64,000 bases of DNA from assembly GCA_029262235.1 (NCBI GenBank), contig JAJCZU010000002.1, positions 1,078,927-1,142,926 of the forward strand. Reading direction: 5' to 3'. This document shows, piece by piece, positions 50,343 to 58,546 of this stretch (positions within the stretch are counted from its first letter, which is position 1; each line of letters starts with the position of its first letter). The notes under the pieces are model-generated. The model was given only the letters and a program-made list of their open reading frames with translations, had not been told where the DNA came from and searched no databases. This DNA comes from Candidatus Eiseniibacteriota bacterium (GTDB taxonomy: Bacteria; Orphanbacterota; Orphanbacteria; Orphanbacterales; Orphanbacteraceae). The translations under genes were made by a program, and so were the position numbers.

Positions 50343-51038
50343 ATGGAATCCAGGGATAACAGCAGGAAACGAATGCGGGAGCTCTTCTCGGACTATTTCG
50401 ACGGAGATCTTTCCGCGGCCGACCGCACCACATTTGAGCAATTGCTCGAAGAAGACAGCGTATTCCGTTCGGACTACGAAGGTTACGCATCGCTATTCAA
50501 TCAAGTCCGCGCACTCCCCTCTGTCGCGGTCTCCGATTCGTTCGAGACACGCCTCCGCGCGAAGATCCGCCAGGAAAGCCCCGTGAAGGGCAGGAGCTGG
50601 TGGGCCGACCTCGGCAGGATCCCGCTTCCACTGCCTCTCGGTGCCGCCGCCCTCGTGCTCGTCGGCATCTTCAGCTACGGCATGCTGGCACCCTCGAGTT
50701 CGACACAGGGCCCCGTCGCGGAAAACCCCGCTTCCTCACCCGAGCTCGTCGCGAGCACGGACCGCGGAGTGAACACGGAGCCCCAGATCGTCACGAATAC
50801 CCGTCCCATCTTCGCGCCCCAGCTGAGCTTTCCCGGAATCGGGACTACGGTAGGCGCCGGCTTTGCCTCGCCGGCTCCGAGCCGCGCGAGCAGCCCGCAT
50901 CAGTACCAGCGCGACGACTACGGAATCCCGCTCGAGGGACCGTTCCGGTACGGCACTTTCCGGGCGCAGGGTTCCCGTTCGACGGCCGCGCGTACGCAAG
51001 CTGCCGCCGGGGCCGTTGACACCTCCAGAACTGAATAG
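50343..51038 (+). CDS. Anti-sigma factor-like membrane protein
   Basis: A 231-aa protein. N-terminal helical part (RMRELFSDYFDGDLSAADRT) has the zf-HC2/anti-sigma start but no cysteine-histidine zinc motif. One membrane helix lies at about residues 94-117 (PLPLGAAALVLVGIFSYGML). The periplasmic tail is Pro/Ser/Thr/Arg-rich and low complexity. Its place 24 nt after the ECF sigma gene makes anti-sigma the best call. It parallels the 11536-12896 sigma/anti-sigma pair. Confidence 0.8.
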   Translation: MESRDNSRKRMRELFSDYFDGDLSAADRTTFEQLLEEDSVFRSDYEGYASLFNQVRALPSVAVSDSFETRLRAKIRQESPVKGRSWWADLGRIPLPLPLGAAALVLVGIFSYGMLAPSSSTQGPVAENPASSPELVASTDRGVNTEPQIVTNTRPIFAPQLSFPGIGTTVGAGFASPAPSRASSPHQYQRDDYGIPLEGPFRYGTFRAQGSRSTAARTQAAAGAVDTSRTE

Positions 51039-51082
51039 TACGGTCGCGGCACATCGTTCCCCCACGCTCCGGGAGTGAGCTC

Positions 51083-52099
51083 GTGCCGCGTCTCCTCATC
51101 TGCCTGCTGCTTTTCACGCTCGCCGGCTGCAAGGGTCTCAATCCCTCGGTCGGAAGCTATGGTGAAGTCCAGGTCTTCCAGCACAGAAACGGGGACGAGT
51201 CCGTTCTCGCGCCCCTTCGCGACGCCCTCGAAGTGGAGTTCACGACCTTCCAGCAGGAAACCCTCTTCTATCTATACGAACGCGAAATGAATCGGCTCGA
51301 AGACTTCCAGAATCGCAAGAACCTGCTCTTTCTCGTCGACGTCTCCCAGGACGGGCCCGTCCTGCGCACGGCAGCCAGGCTGCTCGGCCGGAACGCGTTG
51401 AACGAAGTGGCGCGCAAGCAGGAATCGCAGGTGCTCTTCCTCGACAACGCCTTCTCACAAAACCAGTCCGCGGGATTTCTGATCGCCCCGAACGAACCGG
51501 GGCTCGCGCGGGCTGCCGCCGAGAAGGGCGACTTCATTCGCAACGGCTTTCTGAACTCGAGCAAGCGCCGGATTCTGCAGCTTCTCACGTATCGGGGCGA
51601 GAACAAAACGCTGCCGAAGCGCATCTGGGACGAGCACCATTGGTACATCCGCATGCCGGCACCGTTCGTCGAAGATTACGCCTATCTCGAGAACGGCTTC
51701 TTCTCGATGCAGATGGACCGACCGGGGCGACTGCTGTTCGTTCACTGGCAGGACGGCGTGACGGTGCTGCCGACAGGCGAAGAGCTTCTCGCTCTCCGAG
51801 ACAGTCTGGGGTTTCAGTATTATGACGAAGACGTTGTCGAGCCGAGCCGTTCGAAGTTCATGCCCGCCCGCTTTCAGGGAAGGGATGCCATCCGCCTCGA
51901 AGGTGTATGGCAGAACGAGAAGTACGTCATCGGCGGACCTTTTCGATCGCTCGCTTTTCTCGACGAGGAGCGGGATCGCTTCTTCCTGATCGACTACGCC
52001 GTGTACGTGCCGGGGGGGACGAAGAAGTACTACCTCTGGGAGCTCGAGGCGGTCGTGGAAACGTTCCGGCTCGACGCCTACCCGACGGATCCGTCGTGA
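51083..52099 (+). CDS. DUF4837 family lipoprotein
   Basis: A 338-aa protein from GTG 51083, preceded by GGGAG. Lipobox LFTLAGC (Cys16). The mature protein matches the DUF4837 layout as I remember it: a VQVFQHRNG start, LFLVDVSQDGPV, a PEHYWIRMPAPF-like segment reading HHWYIRMPAPFVEDY, and a C-terminal YYLWELEAVVETFRL. The family is common in Bacteroidota and relatives and has no known function. Its stop overlaps the aroB GTG start by 4 nt. Confidence 0.75.
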   Translation: MPRLLICLLLFTLAGCKGLNPSVGSYGEVQVFQHRNGDESVLAPLRDALEVEFTTFQQETLFYLYEREMNRLEDFQNRKNLLFLVDVSQDGPVLRTAARLLGRNALNEVARKQESQVLFLDNAFSQNQSAGFLIAPNEPGLARAAAEKGDFIRNGFLNSSKRRILQLLTYRGENKTLPKRIWDEHHWYIRMPAPFVEDYAYLENGFFSMQMDRPGRLLFVHWQDGVTVLPTGEELLALRDSLGFQYYDEDVVEPSRSKFMPARFQGRDAIRLEGVWQNEKYVIGGPFRSLAFLDEERDRFFLIDYAVYVPGGTKKYYLWELEAVVETFRLDAYPTDPS

Positions 52100-53190
52100 T
52101 CGAGATCCCCGTACGTCTCGGCGAAAGATCGTATCCGATCCGAATCGAAGCCGGCATCCTCGCGCGCACGGGTGAGGAGATCGCGCGATTCGCCAAGGGC
52201 CCGCGTCTGCATCTCGTTACCGATCACAATGTCGCCAAACACTATCTGGACCGCGTGAGCCGCAGCCTCGAATCCGCGGGGTACGCGCTTTCCGTGACTC
52301 GCTGCTCTCCGGGCGAAGCAAACAAAACACTGCTGTCGATCGAGTCGATCGTGAACGACATGGCCCGGGCGGGGATCGATCGCTGGGACGCGGTCGTCGC
52401 GCTCGGCGGGGGCATTGTCGGCGACATGGCCGGCTTCGCCGCGGCCACATGGATGCGCGGAATCCCGTTCGCGCAGATTCCCACGACGCTCGTCGCGCAG
52501 GTCGACTCCTCCGTCGGCGGCAAGACCGGCGTCAATCTCCCCGCGGGCAAAAATCTGGTCGGTGCGTTCCATCAGCCGGCCCTGGTTCTGATCGATCCGC
52601 TCGTCCTTGCCACGCTCCCGGACCGCGAATACGTTTCGGGGCTCGCGGAAGTCGTCAAGTACGGCATGATCCGGGACCGGGACTTCTTCGCGTCGCTCGA
52701 AAACGACCGACAGGCGATTCTCGACCGCGACCCGGAATCGATTGCGAGGATGGTCTCCCGGAGCTGCGAAATCAAAAGGGAGTACGTCGAGGCCGATGAG
52801 AAGGAGAGGAGCGGGAAGCGGGCCCACCTGAACTTCGGACACACGTTCGGGCACGCGATCGAAGCCGCCACGAAATACCGCCGGTATCTGCACGGAGAGG
52901 CGATTTCGCTCGGCATGACCGCCGCGGCGCGAACGGGCCGCAATCTGGGCCGCATTTCGCCGAAGCAGGAGGAGCGGCTCCGCGCCCTTCTGACGGCGTT
53001 TCGTCTGCCGGTAAGCGGCGTCCCCGTCTCGCCCTCCGCGCTTCTGCCCCTCATGAAACGCGACAAGAAGGCGCGGGGGGGCGAGATTCGAATCGTATTG
53101 ACCCGCGGAATCGGCTCTGCTAGCTTGACATCCGCGGTCGGGGAACCCGAATTGCGCCAGGGGTTCGCCCGAATCTGCTCACGGAGGTGA
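52096..53190 (+). CDS. aroB: 3-dehydroquinate synthase
   Basis: A 364-aa protein from GTG 52096, inside the previous stop. AroB motifs: VALGGGIVGDMAGFAAATWMRG, QIPTTLVAQVDSSVGGKTGVN, LAEVVKYGMI, and zinc ligands in LNFGHTFGHAIE and YLHGEAISLGM. It makes 3-dehydroquinate in the shikimate pathway. aroQ, the next step, lies 576 nt downstream with a TPR gene between. GGAGG at its end serves the next gene. Confidence 0.95.
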   Translation: MIEIPVRLGERSYPIRIEAGILARTGEEIARFAKGPRLHLVTDHNVAKHYLDRVSRSLESAGYALSVTRCSPGEANKTLLSIESIVNDMARAGIDRWDAVVALGGGIVGDMAGFAAATWMRGIPFAQIPTTLVAQVDSSVGGKTGVNLPAGKNLVGAFHQPALVLIDPLVLATLPDREYVSGLAEVVKYGMIRDRDFFASLENDRQAILDRDPESIARMVSRSCEIKREYVEADEKERSGKRAHLNFGHTFGHAIEAATKYRRYLHGEAISLGMTAAARTGRNLGRISPKQEERLRALLTAFRLPVSGVPVSPSALLPLMKRDKKARGGEIRIVLTRGIGSASLTSAVGEPELRQGFARICSRR

Positions 53191-53194
53191 TGAA

Positions 53195-53755
53195 GTGGAC
53201 CAGTCCCACCGGAACATGCAGCGCTCGACTTCCCCCGACGAACGGCTTCTTGCCGACCTCGACAGGAACCCGGCGAGCCTGGCATTTGTGGCTCTTGCTC
53301 ATCGCCGGATCCAGACTGGCTCGGTCGAAACCGCGCTGGAACTCTGTGAACGCGGACTCCGTCATCATCCCAATCATTCCACAGGACATCTGATATACGG
53401 GCTCGCGCTCGAAGCGGCCAGTCGCGAATCCGAAGCGCGCGACGCATTCCAGGAAGTCGTCCATCTCGACCCGGGAAACAGGATCGCGATCCAGCATCTC
53501 GGCAAGCTGACACAGCCGGCCGTGGGGCCGCCTCCGGCGCCGCCGGTCGCGCCACCCGCGACGGAAGACGAAGGGGAGCTCGACTTCGAAGACGAGGTGG
53601 CCTTCTTCACGTACTCCATGGCCGAAGTGTACGAAGCCCAGGGCTTTTTCGAGAAGGCGCTCACGATCTATCAGCGTGTGCTTACGATTCAGCCGAACCG
53701 GGACGACGTGCGCGAGCGCATGGACGCTGTGCGCCGCAAGATGAGCCCCGCCTGA
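53195..53755 (+). CDS. TPR protein, soluble
   Basis: A 186-aa protein from GTG 53195, with GGAGG at 53183-53187. N-terminal TPR units (SLAFVALAHRRIQTGSVETA; GHLIYGLALEAASRESEARD), a Pro-rich hinge (PPPAPPVAPPATEDEGEL), then a C-terminal TPR unit (AEVYEAQGFFEKALTIYQRV). No signal peptide and no enzymatic motif. It lies between aroB and aroQ, so it is probably on the same mRNA without an obvious pathway role. Confidence 0.82.
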   Translation: MDQSHRNMQRSTSPDERLLADLDRNPASLAFVALAHRRIQTGSVETALELCERGLRHHPNHSTGHLIYGLALEAASRESEARDAFQEVVHLDPGNRIAIQHLGKLTQPAVGPPPAPPVAPPATEDEGELDFEDEVAFFTYSMAEVYEAQGFFEKALTIYQRVLTIQPNRDDVRERMDAVRRKMSPA

Positions 53756-53766
53756 CGGGACGCCGC

Positions 53767-54228
53767 GTGACTCCTGCCAACCAATATCTGGCCATACTTC
53801 ACGGCCCCAATCTCGATCGTCTGGGGGAGAGGGATCCGAAGTGGTACGGTTCTGACACCCTTGCTATAATCAACGCGGAAATCGAATCCCTTGCACGGGA
53901 ACTCGGATTCGGAACGCAGACATTCCAGACCAATGTCGAAGGGGAGATGATCGACCGCCTGCACGCGATCGAATCGCAGTGCGCGGGAGTCATCATCAAT
54001 GCGGGCGCCTGGACGCACACCAGCATCGCGATCCGGGACGCCGTCTCGCAGCTCCCCTGTCCGGTCGTGGAAGTACATTTGTCCAACGTTTACGCACGGG
54101 AGCCGTTCAGGCACAAGTCGGTTCTGGAAGACATCGTCGTCGGAAAGATCCTCGGCTTCGGCAAGGACAGCTACCTGCTTGCGGTTCGTGCGCTGGCCTC
54201 CAGGCACGAGAGGAGTCGTCAAGAATGA
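53767..54228 (+). CDS. aroQ: 3-dehydroquinate dehydratase, type II
   Basis: A 153-aa protein from GTG 53767. Type II motifs: LHGPNLDRLGERDPKWYG (catalytic Arg and Tyr present), QTNVEGEMIDRLH, INAGAWTHTSIAIRDA and PVVEVHLSNVYAREPFRHKS. It dehydrates 3-dehydroquinate to 3-dehydroshikimate. The stop overlaps the efp start by 4 nt. Confidence 0.93.
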   Translation: MTPANQYLAILHGPNLDRLGERDPKWYGSDTLAIINAEIESLARELGFGTQTFQTNVEGEMIDRLHAIESQCAGVIINAGAWTHTSIAIRDAVSQLPCPVVEVHLSNVYAREPFRHKSVLEDIVVGKILGFGKDSYLLAVRALASRHERSRQE

Positions 54229-54791
54229 TTGGAGCCACCGAAGTCAAACCGGGTATGGCGCTCCGGCTCGAGAACCAGCTGTTCTACGTCACGCAGTATC
54301 AGCACGTCAAGCCGGGTAAAGGGGGCGCGTTCATCCGCCTCAAATTGAAGAACGCGGAAACAGGCGCGGTGCTGGATCGAACGTATCGTGCCAGCGAAAA
54401 GTTCGACCAGGTTCGCCTCGAGCGAACGTCGATGCAGTACCTGTATTCCGCCGGTGACGAGTATCACTTCATGAATGAAGAGACATACGAACAGATCGCA
54501 CTGCACAAGGATTTCCTCGGCGAGACAACGGTCTCACTGCTCAAGGAACAAATGAACATCGACGTGCTCATGAGCGAAGAGGGCAAGGCGATCACGTGCG
54601 AGATGCCGAACTTCGTGGAGCTCACGGTCGTGCAGACCGACCCGGGCGTCAAAGGCGATACCGCTTCCGGCGGAACGAAGCCGGCAACGCTCGAAACCGG
54701 AGCCATTGTTCAGGTACCGCTCTTCCTCGAGGAAGGGACCGTTATCAAAGTCGACACAAGATCGTGCAGTTACGTGGAGCGCGTCTCCTAG
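54225..54791 (+). CDS. efp: Elongation factor P
   Basis: A 188-aa protein from ATG 54225. Three-domain EF-P: the N-terminal domain has the modified-lysine loop [10 protein letters not shown] (Lys32), domain II has [20 protein letters not shown], and the C-terminal OB domain has [20 protein letters not shown] and [20 protein letters not shown]. It relieves ribosome stalling at polyproline. The efp-accB-accC neighbourhood is common in bacteria. It lies 8 nt before accB. Confidence 0.95.
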   Translation: MIGATEVKPGMALRLENQLFYVTQYQHVKPGKGGAFIRLKLKNAETGAVLDRTYRASEKFDQVRLERTSMQYLYSAGDEYHFMNEETYEQIALHKDFLGETTVSLLKEQMNIDVLMSEEGKAITCEMPNFVELTVVQTDPGVKGDTASGGTKPATLETGAIVQVPLFLEEGTVIKVDTRSCSYVERVS

Positions 54792-54799
54792 GAGGACCG

Positions 54800-55285
54800 A
54801 TGCGACAGGACGAAATCCGCAATCTGATCCGCATGGTCGAAGAGAGCGAAGTCGAGGAGATCGAGATTTCGCATACCTTCTGGGGCAAAAAAGTGCGAAT
54901 CAGCAAAAAAGCGTCAGCAAGTCCCATGCTGGCCGCCGCCACAGCGCCCGCGGCTCTACCTTCCGGGCAACCTTCCGATACTCCGATAGAGACGGCAGAA
55001 GTCGCCGCCGGCCAGACAGAAGCGGACGAGATGGATATTACCGATCTCGTCCCCGTGAAGTCACCGATGGTCGGTACGTTCTATGCCGCGCCCTCACCCG
55101 ATGCGGACCCTTTCGCCAAGCTGGGCGACTCCGTAACGCATGGGCAGGTCGTCTGCATCATCGAGGCGATGAAGCTCATGAACGAGATTCGGGCCGAGTC
55201 GGACGGCAAGATCGTCAAAGTACTCGTCGAGAACGGGGAGCCGGTCGAGTTCGGCCAGACTCTCTACTTACTGACACCCGCCTAA
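54800..55285 (+). CDS. accB: Acetyl-CoA carboxylase biotin carboxyl carrier protein
   Basis: A 161-aa protein with GGAGG 5 nt before the ATG. N-terminal helical region, an Ala/Pro/Thr-rich linker, then the biotinyl domain with [20 protein letters not shown] and the biotin site EAMKLMNEI (Lys at the centre). Carries biotin between AccC and the carboxyltransferase. Instead of accC directly, a PilT-type gene follows. Confidence 0.95.
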   Translation: MRQDEIRNLIRMVEESEVEEIEISHTFWGKKVRISKKASASPMLAAATAPAALPSGQPSDTPIETAEVAAGQTEADEMDITDLVPVKSPMVGTFYAAPSPDADPFAKLGDSVTHGQVVCIIEAMKLMNEIRAESDGKIVKVLVENGEPVEFGQTLYLLTPA

Positions 55286-55287
55286 GG

Positions 55288-55320
55288 GAAGACCTTCCCG
55301 GGCGGAACCCGGGGGTCTTC
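55288..55320 (+). other. Hairpin between accB and the PilT gene
   Basis: GAAGACC/GGTCTTC outer stem and CCCGG-type inner stem in the 36-nt gap. No T-run follows, so it may process or stabilise the mRNA or weakly pause transcription. Confidence 0.4.
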
Positions 55321-55321
55321 G

Positions 55322-56467
55322 TTGATCAATCTGCATGCGCTCTTGAAGGAAATGGTGAAGCTCCGCGCTTCGGATCTTCACCTCAAAGTCAATTCCCCCC
55401 CCACGTTCCGCATCGACGGCGAGCTTCGACGGGCCGACATGGAAGGTCTCACGGCCGACACGCTGGTCGACCTTTCGAAGCAGGCGCTTTCGCCTGACCA
55501 GCTGGAAACCCTGCACAAGGCGCACGGTGTCGACTTCGCGATCATGGTGCCGGGCGTCGCCCGTTTCCGCGGGAACATCCATCAGCAGCGCGGCACTCTC
55601 GCGATGACCTTCCGTTGCGTGCCGATGATCATCCCGAAACTTTCGGACCTGCATCTTCCGCCGGTTCTCGAAGAAATCGCGCTCAAGAAGCGCGGACTCG
55701 TTCTCGTGACGGGAACAGTGGGGTCGGGGAAGTCGACTTCGCTCGCGGCGATGATCAATCACATCAACGAAAATCGAAACTACAAGGTGATTACGGTCGA
55801 AGATCCGATCGAATATCTGCACACGGACAAAAAGGGGTTCGTGATCCAGCGCGAAGTAGGGGATGACACGCCGAGTTATCACGAAGCGCTCCGTCACATC
55901 CTGCGCCAGGATCCGAACGTGATCCTGATCGGGGAGATCCGGGATATCGAAACGATGACGATTGCGCTGACAGCGGCCAACACGGGGCACCTCGTGTTTT
56001 CGACGCTTCACACCATCGATGCCATGCAGACGATGAACCGCGTGATCTCCTTCTATCCGCCTCACCAGCACAAAGAGATCCGTTTCCTGATGGCCTCATC
56101 GTTGCAAGCGATTGTTTCGCAAAGACTTGTAAAACGAGCAGGGACCCTCGGCCGTGTCCCGGCCGCTGAAATTCTTGTCTGTAATGCCGCCATCCGAGAC
56201 TATATAATGGAGTCAGACAAGACGGCGATGATCCATACGGCGATTCAAGAGGGTTACACCGAATACGGGATGCAGACCTTCGACCAGTCGCTGATGCGCC
56301 TGTACAAAGAAGAAAAAATTACTTTCGAAGAAGCGCTGCACCACGCCTCGAACCCGAGCGAATTCGATCTTCGGGCCCGCGGCATCGAAGCGACGTCCGA
56401 CAAGTCGTGGGACATCTTCGAAGGAAAAGGCACCACCGTCGCCGAGGAGGTCGAAAACGACGCCTGA
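55322..56467 (+). CDS. PilT/PilU-type twitching-motility ATPase
   Basis: A 381-aa protein from TTG 55322. Walker [10 protein letters not shown] (131-139), Asp box [10 protein letters not shown], Walker B region ILIGEIRD, His box [13 protein letters not shown], and the PilT-type AIRD motif (NAAIRDYI). Retraction ATPase family of type IV pili. The usual neighbours pilB, pilC and pilM are absent. It sits inside the accB-accC pair. The C-terminal acidic tail is extra. Confidence 0.88.
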   Translation: MINLHALLKEMVKLRASDLHLKVNSPPTFRIDGELRRADMEGLTADTLVDLSKQALSPDQLETLHKAHGVDFAIMVPGVARFRGNIHQQRGTLAMTFRCVPMIIPKLSDLHLPPVLEEIALKKRGLVLVTGTVGSGKSTSLAAMINHINENRNYKVITVEDPIEYLHTDKKGFVIQREVGDDTPSYHEALRHILRQDPNVILIGEIRDIETMTIALTAANTGHLVFSTLHTIDAMQTMNRVISFYPPHQHKEIRFLMASSLQAIVSQRLVKRAGTLGRVPAAEILVCNAAIRDYIMESDKTAMIHTAIQEGYTEYGMQTFDQSLMRLYKEEKITFEEALHHASNPSEFDLRARGIEATSDKSWDIFEGKGTTVAEEVENDA

Positions 56468-56495
56468 CGCGCGGGCAGGCCCTCGGGAGATTCCC

Positions 56496-57890
56496 ATGTT
56501 CCGCAAGATTCTGATCGCCAACCGCGGGGAGATCGCCCTGCGCGTGATTCGCGCGTGTCGTGAACTCGGGATTCAGACGGTCGCCGTCTATTCCGAAGCC
56601 GACCGCGACTCCCTGCATGTTCGCTTTGCGGACGAGGACGTCTGCATCGGACCTCCGCTTTCGACCGACAGCTATCTGAACATTCCACGCATCATCGCCG
56701 CCGCCGAAGTGACCGACGCCGACGCGATCCATCCGGGGTACGGCTTCCTTGCCGAAAACGCCCGCTTTGCCGAAATCTGTGAATCGTGCGACATCAAATT
56801 CATCGGCGCGTCCCCGGACGTGATCCGGCGCATGGGGAACAAAGCCGCCGCGCGCCGCACGATGATGGAAGCCGGCGTCCCGGTGATTCCCGGTACGGAA
56901 GGGCTGATCGAGTCCGAGACCGAAGCGATGGCGTTCGCCCGCGAGTTCGGGTACCCGATCATGATCAAGGCAGCGGCAGGTGGTGGCGGAAAAGGGATGC
57001 GGGTCGCGACGGACGACGCCTCTTTCACCCAGGGACTATCATCCGCGCGCGCCGAAGCCGAAGCGAACTTCGGGGACGGAAGCCTCTATCTGGAACGCAT
57101 GATCCTCGGCGGCCGCCACATCGAGATCCAGCTCATGGGCGACAGCCACGGGAACGTGATTCACTTCGGCGAGCGTGACTGCTCGGTCCAGCGCCGCCAT
57201 CAGAAGCTGATCGAAGAAGCGCCGTCGCCGATCGTTTCCCCGGAAATGCGCAAAGCGATGGGGGAGGCCGCGGTCCTCGGCGCGAAGAAAGTAAACTACG
57301 AAGGCGCCGGGACGATCGAGTTTCTCGTCGACAAGGACAACAACTTCTTCTTTATGGAAATGAACACGCGGATCCAGGTGGAGCACCCGGTCACGGAGCA
57401 GGTCACCGGCATCGACCTCGTGAAAACGCAGATTCGTGTCGCGGCCGGCGAGGAAATGCCCTTCAAGCAGGAGGACATCGTCATCCGCGGGCACGCGATG
57501 GAGTGCCGCATCAACGCCGAAAATCCCGATCAGAACTTCATGCCGTCACCCGGCACCCTGCATTCGTTTCACATGCCCGGCGGGCCCGGAATCCGCGTCG
57601 ACACGCACGCGCACGAGGGCTATACCGTTTCCCCGCACTACGACTCGATGATCGCAAAGATCATCACGTTCGGCAAAGACCGTACGGAAGCCATCGCCCG
57701 CATGAAGCGCGCCCTGCGCGAGCTCGTGATCGAGGGGATCTGGACGACTGTGCCTTTCCACCTCGATATCCTCGAACATCCCCGCTTCGTGAACTCGCAG
57801 ATCGACGTCCGCTTCGTGGACGATCTGATGAAAGCCGAGCAGTCCGGCGAGGATGACGAAGACGAGGAGCAGGAGAGTCAGGCGTCCTGA
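56496..57890 (+). CDS. accC: Biotin carboxylase, acetyl-CoA carboxylase subunit
   Basis: A 464-aa protein. ATP-grasp motifs: [81 protein letters not shown], and a C-terminal domain. It carboxylates biotin on AccB. Its last residues form an acidic tail ([10 protein letters not shown]), and its TGA overlaps the CTG start of the next gene. Confidence 0.95.
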   Translation: MFRKILIANRGEIALRVIRACRELGIQTVAVYSEADRDSLHVRFADEDVCIGPPLSTDSYLNIPRIIAAAEVTDADAIHPGYGFLAENARFAEICESCDIKFIGASPDVIRRMGNKAAARRTMMEAGVPVIPGTEGLIESETEAMAFAREFGYPIMIKAAAGGGGKGMRVATDDASFTQGLSSARAEAEANFGDGSLYLERMILGGRHIEIQLMGDSHGNVIHFGERDCSVQRRHQKLIEEAPSPIVSPEMRKAMGEAAVLGAKKVNYEGAGTIEFLVDKDNNFFFMEMNTRIQVEHPVTEQVTGIDLVKTQIRVAAGEEMPFKQEDIVIRGHAMECRINAENPDQNFMPSPGTLHSFHMPGGPGIRVDTHAHEGYTVSPHYDSMIAKIITFGKDRTEAIARMKRALRELVIEGIWTTVPFHLDILEHPRFVNSQIDVRFVDDLMKAEQSGEDDEDEEQESQAS

Positions 57891-58546
57891 AAATTCGATC
57901 CTTCGAAACCCCCGCACTGACTGCCATCGCCGATCCCCGATTTCTTCCCATCGATGAGCTCGCGCGCATTCTCCCGGCCGTGATCAAGGCGGGTGCAGGC
58001 GCCATACAGGTCCGCGTGAAAAGCCTTGCGACGTCAGATTGGATACGCTACGTTCGCGCTGCCGGCGAGATAGTGCGGGCGAACGAGGCGCTTTTCCTGG
58101 TGAACGACCGGGTCGATATCGCGCTGGTCGCCCGCGCCGACGGAGTCCATCTGGGGGTGAACGATCTGCCGGTCCGCGAGGCGCGTGCGCTGCTCGGACC
58201 GGGCGCCGTGATCGGCGCAACGGCAAGAACACCGGAAGCGGCAGTGCAAGCGGAGAGAGACGGCGCGGATTACATCGGAATCGGCCCTCTTTTTGCGTCG
58301 CCTACGAAACCTGATCTCTCCCCACTTCCTGATGGCCGCATCGAGGCCGTTCGGAACGCGACCCGTCTATCCCTCGTCGGGATCGGGGGCATCGACAGAG
58401 ACCGTGCCCGCAAGGCCGGCGCCCTCGGCATCGACGGCATCGCCGTCATTTCCGCTCTCTGGAATAGTGCGAATCCCGCGGAAGAAACGCGGGAACTGGT
58501 GAACGGGTTTCGGGAGGGCAGACGAATTGAGCCGCAAAGGGAATAA
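57887..58546 (+). CDS. ThiE/TenI-family protein with probable CTG start
   Basis: A 219-aa protein if translation starts at CTG 57887, which overlaps the accC stop (CTGA), with AGGAG at 57871-57875. No ATG, GTG or TTG exists in this frame between the upstream stop (57854) and GTG 57980, and starting at GTG would delete the first beta-strand ([11 protein letters not shown]). The remainder is a TIM barrel of thiamin-phosphate synthase type: [50 protein letters not shown] role in thiamin synthesis or as a TenI-like relative is likely. Overlaps ftsK by 20 nt. Confidence 0.75.
   Translation: MKIRSFETPALTAIADPRFLPIDELARILPAVIKAGAGAIQVRVKSLATSDWIRYVRAAGEIVRANEALFLVNDRVDIALVARADGVHLGVNDLPVREARALLGPGAVIGATARTPEAAVQAERDGADYIGIGPLFASPTKPDLSPLPDGRIEAVRNATRLSLVGIGGIDRDRARKAGALGIDGIAVISALWNSANPAEETRELVNGFREGRRIEPQRE

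Noticed and set aside
55288..55320. Terminator between accB and the PilT gene
   Set aside because: The hairpin is real but no T-run follows and the next gene starts at once.
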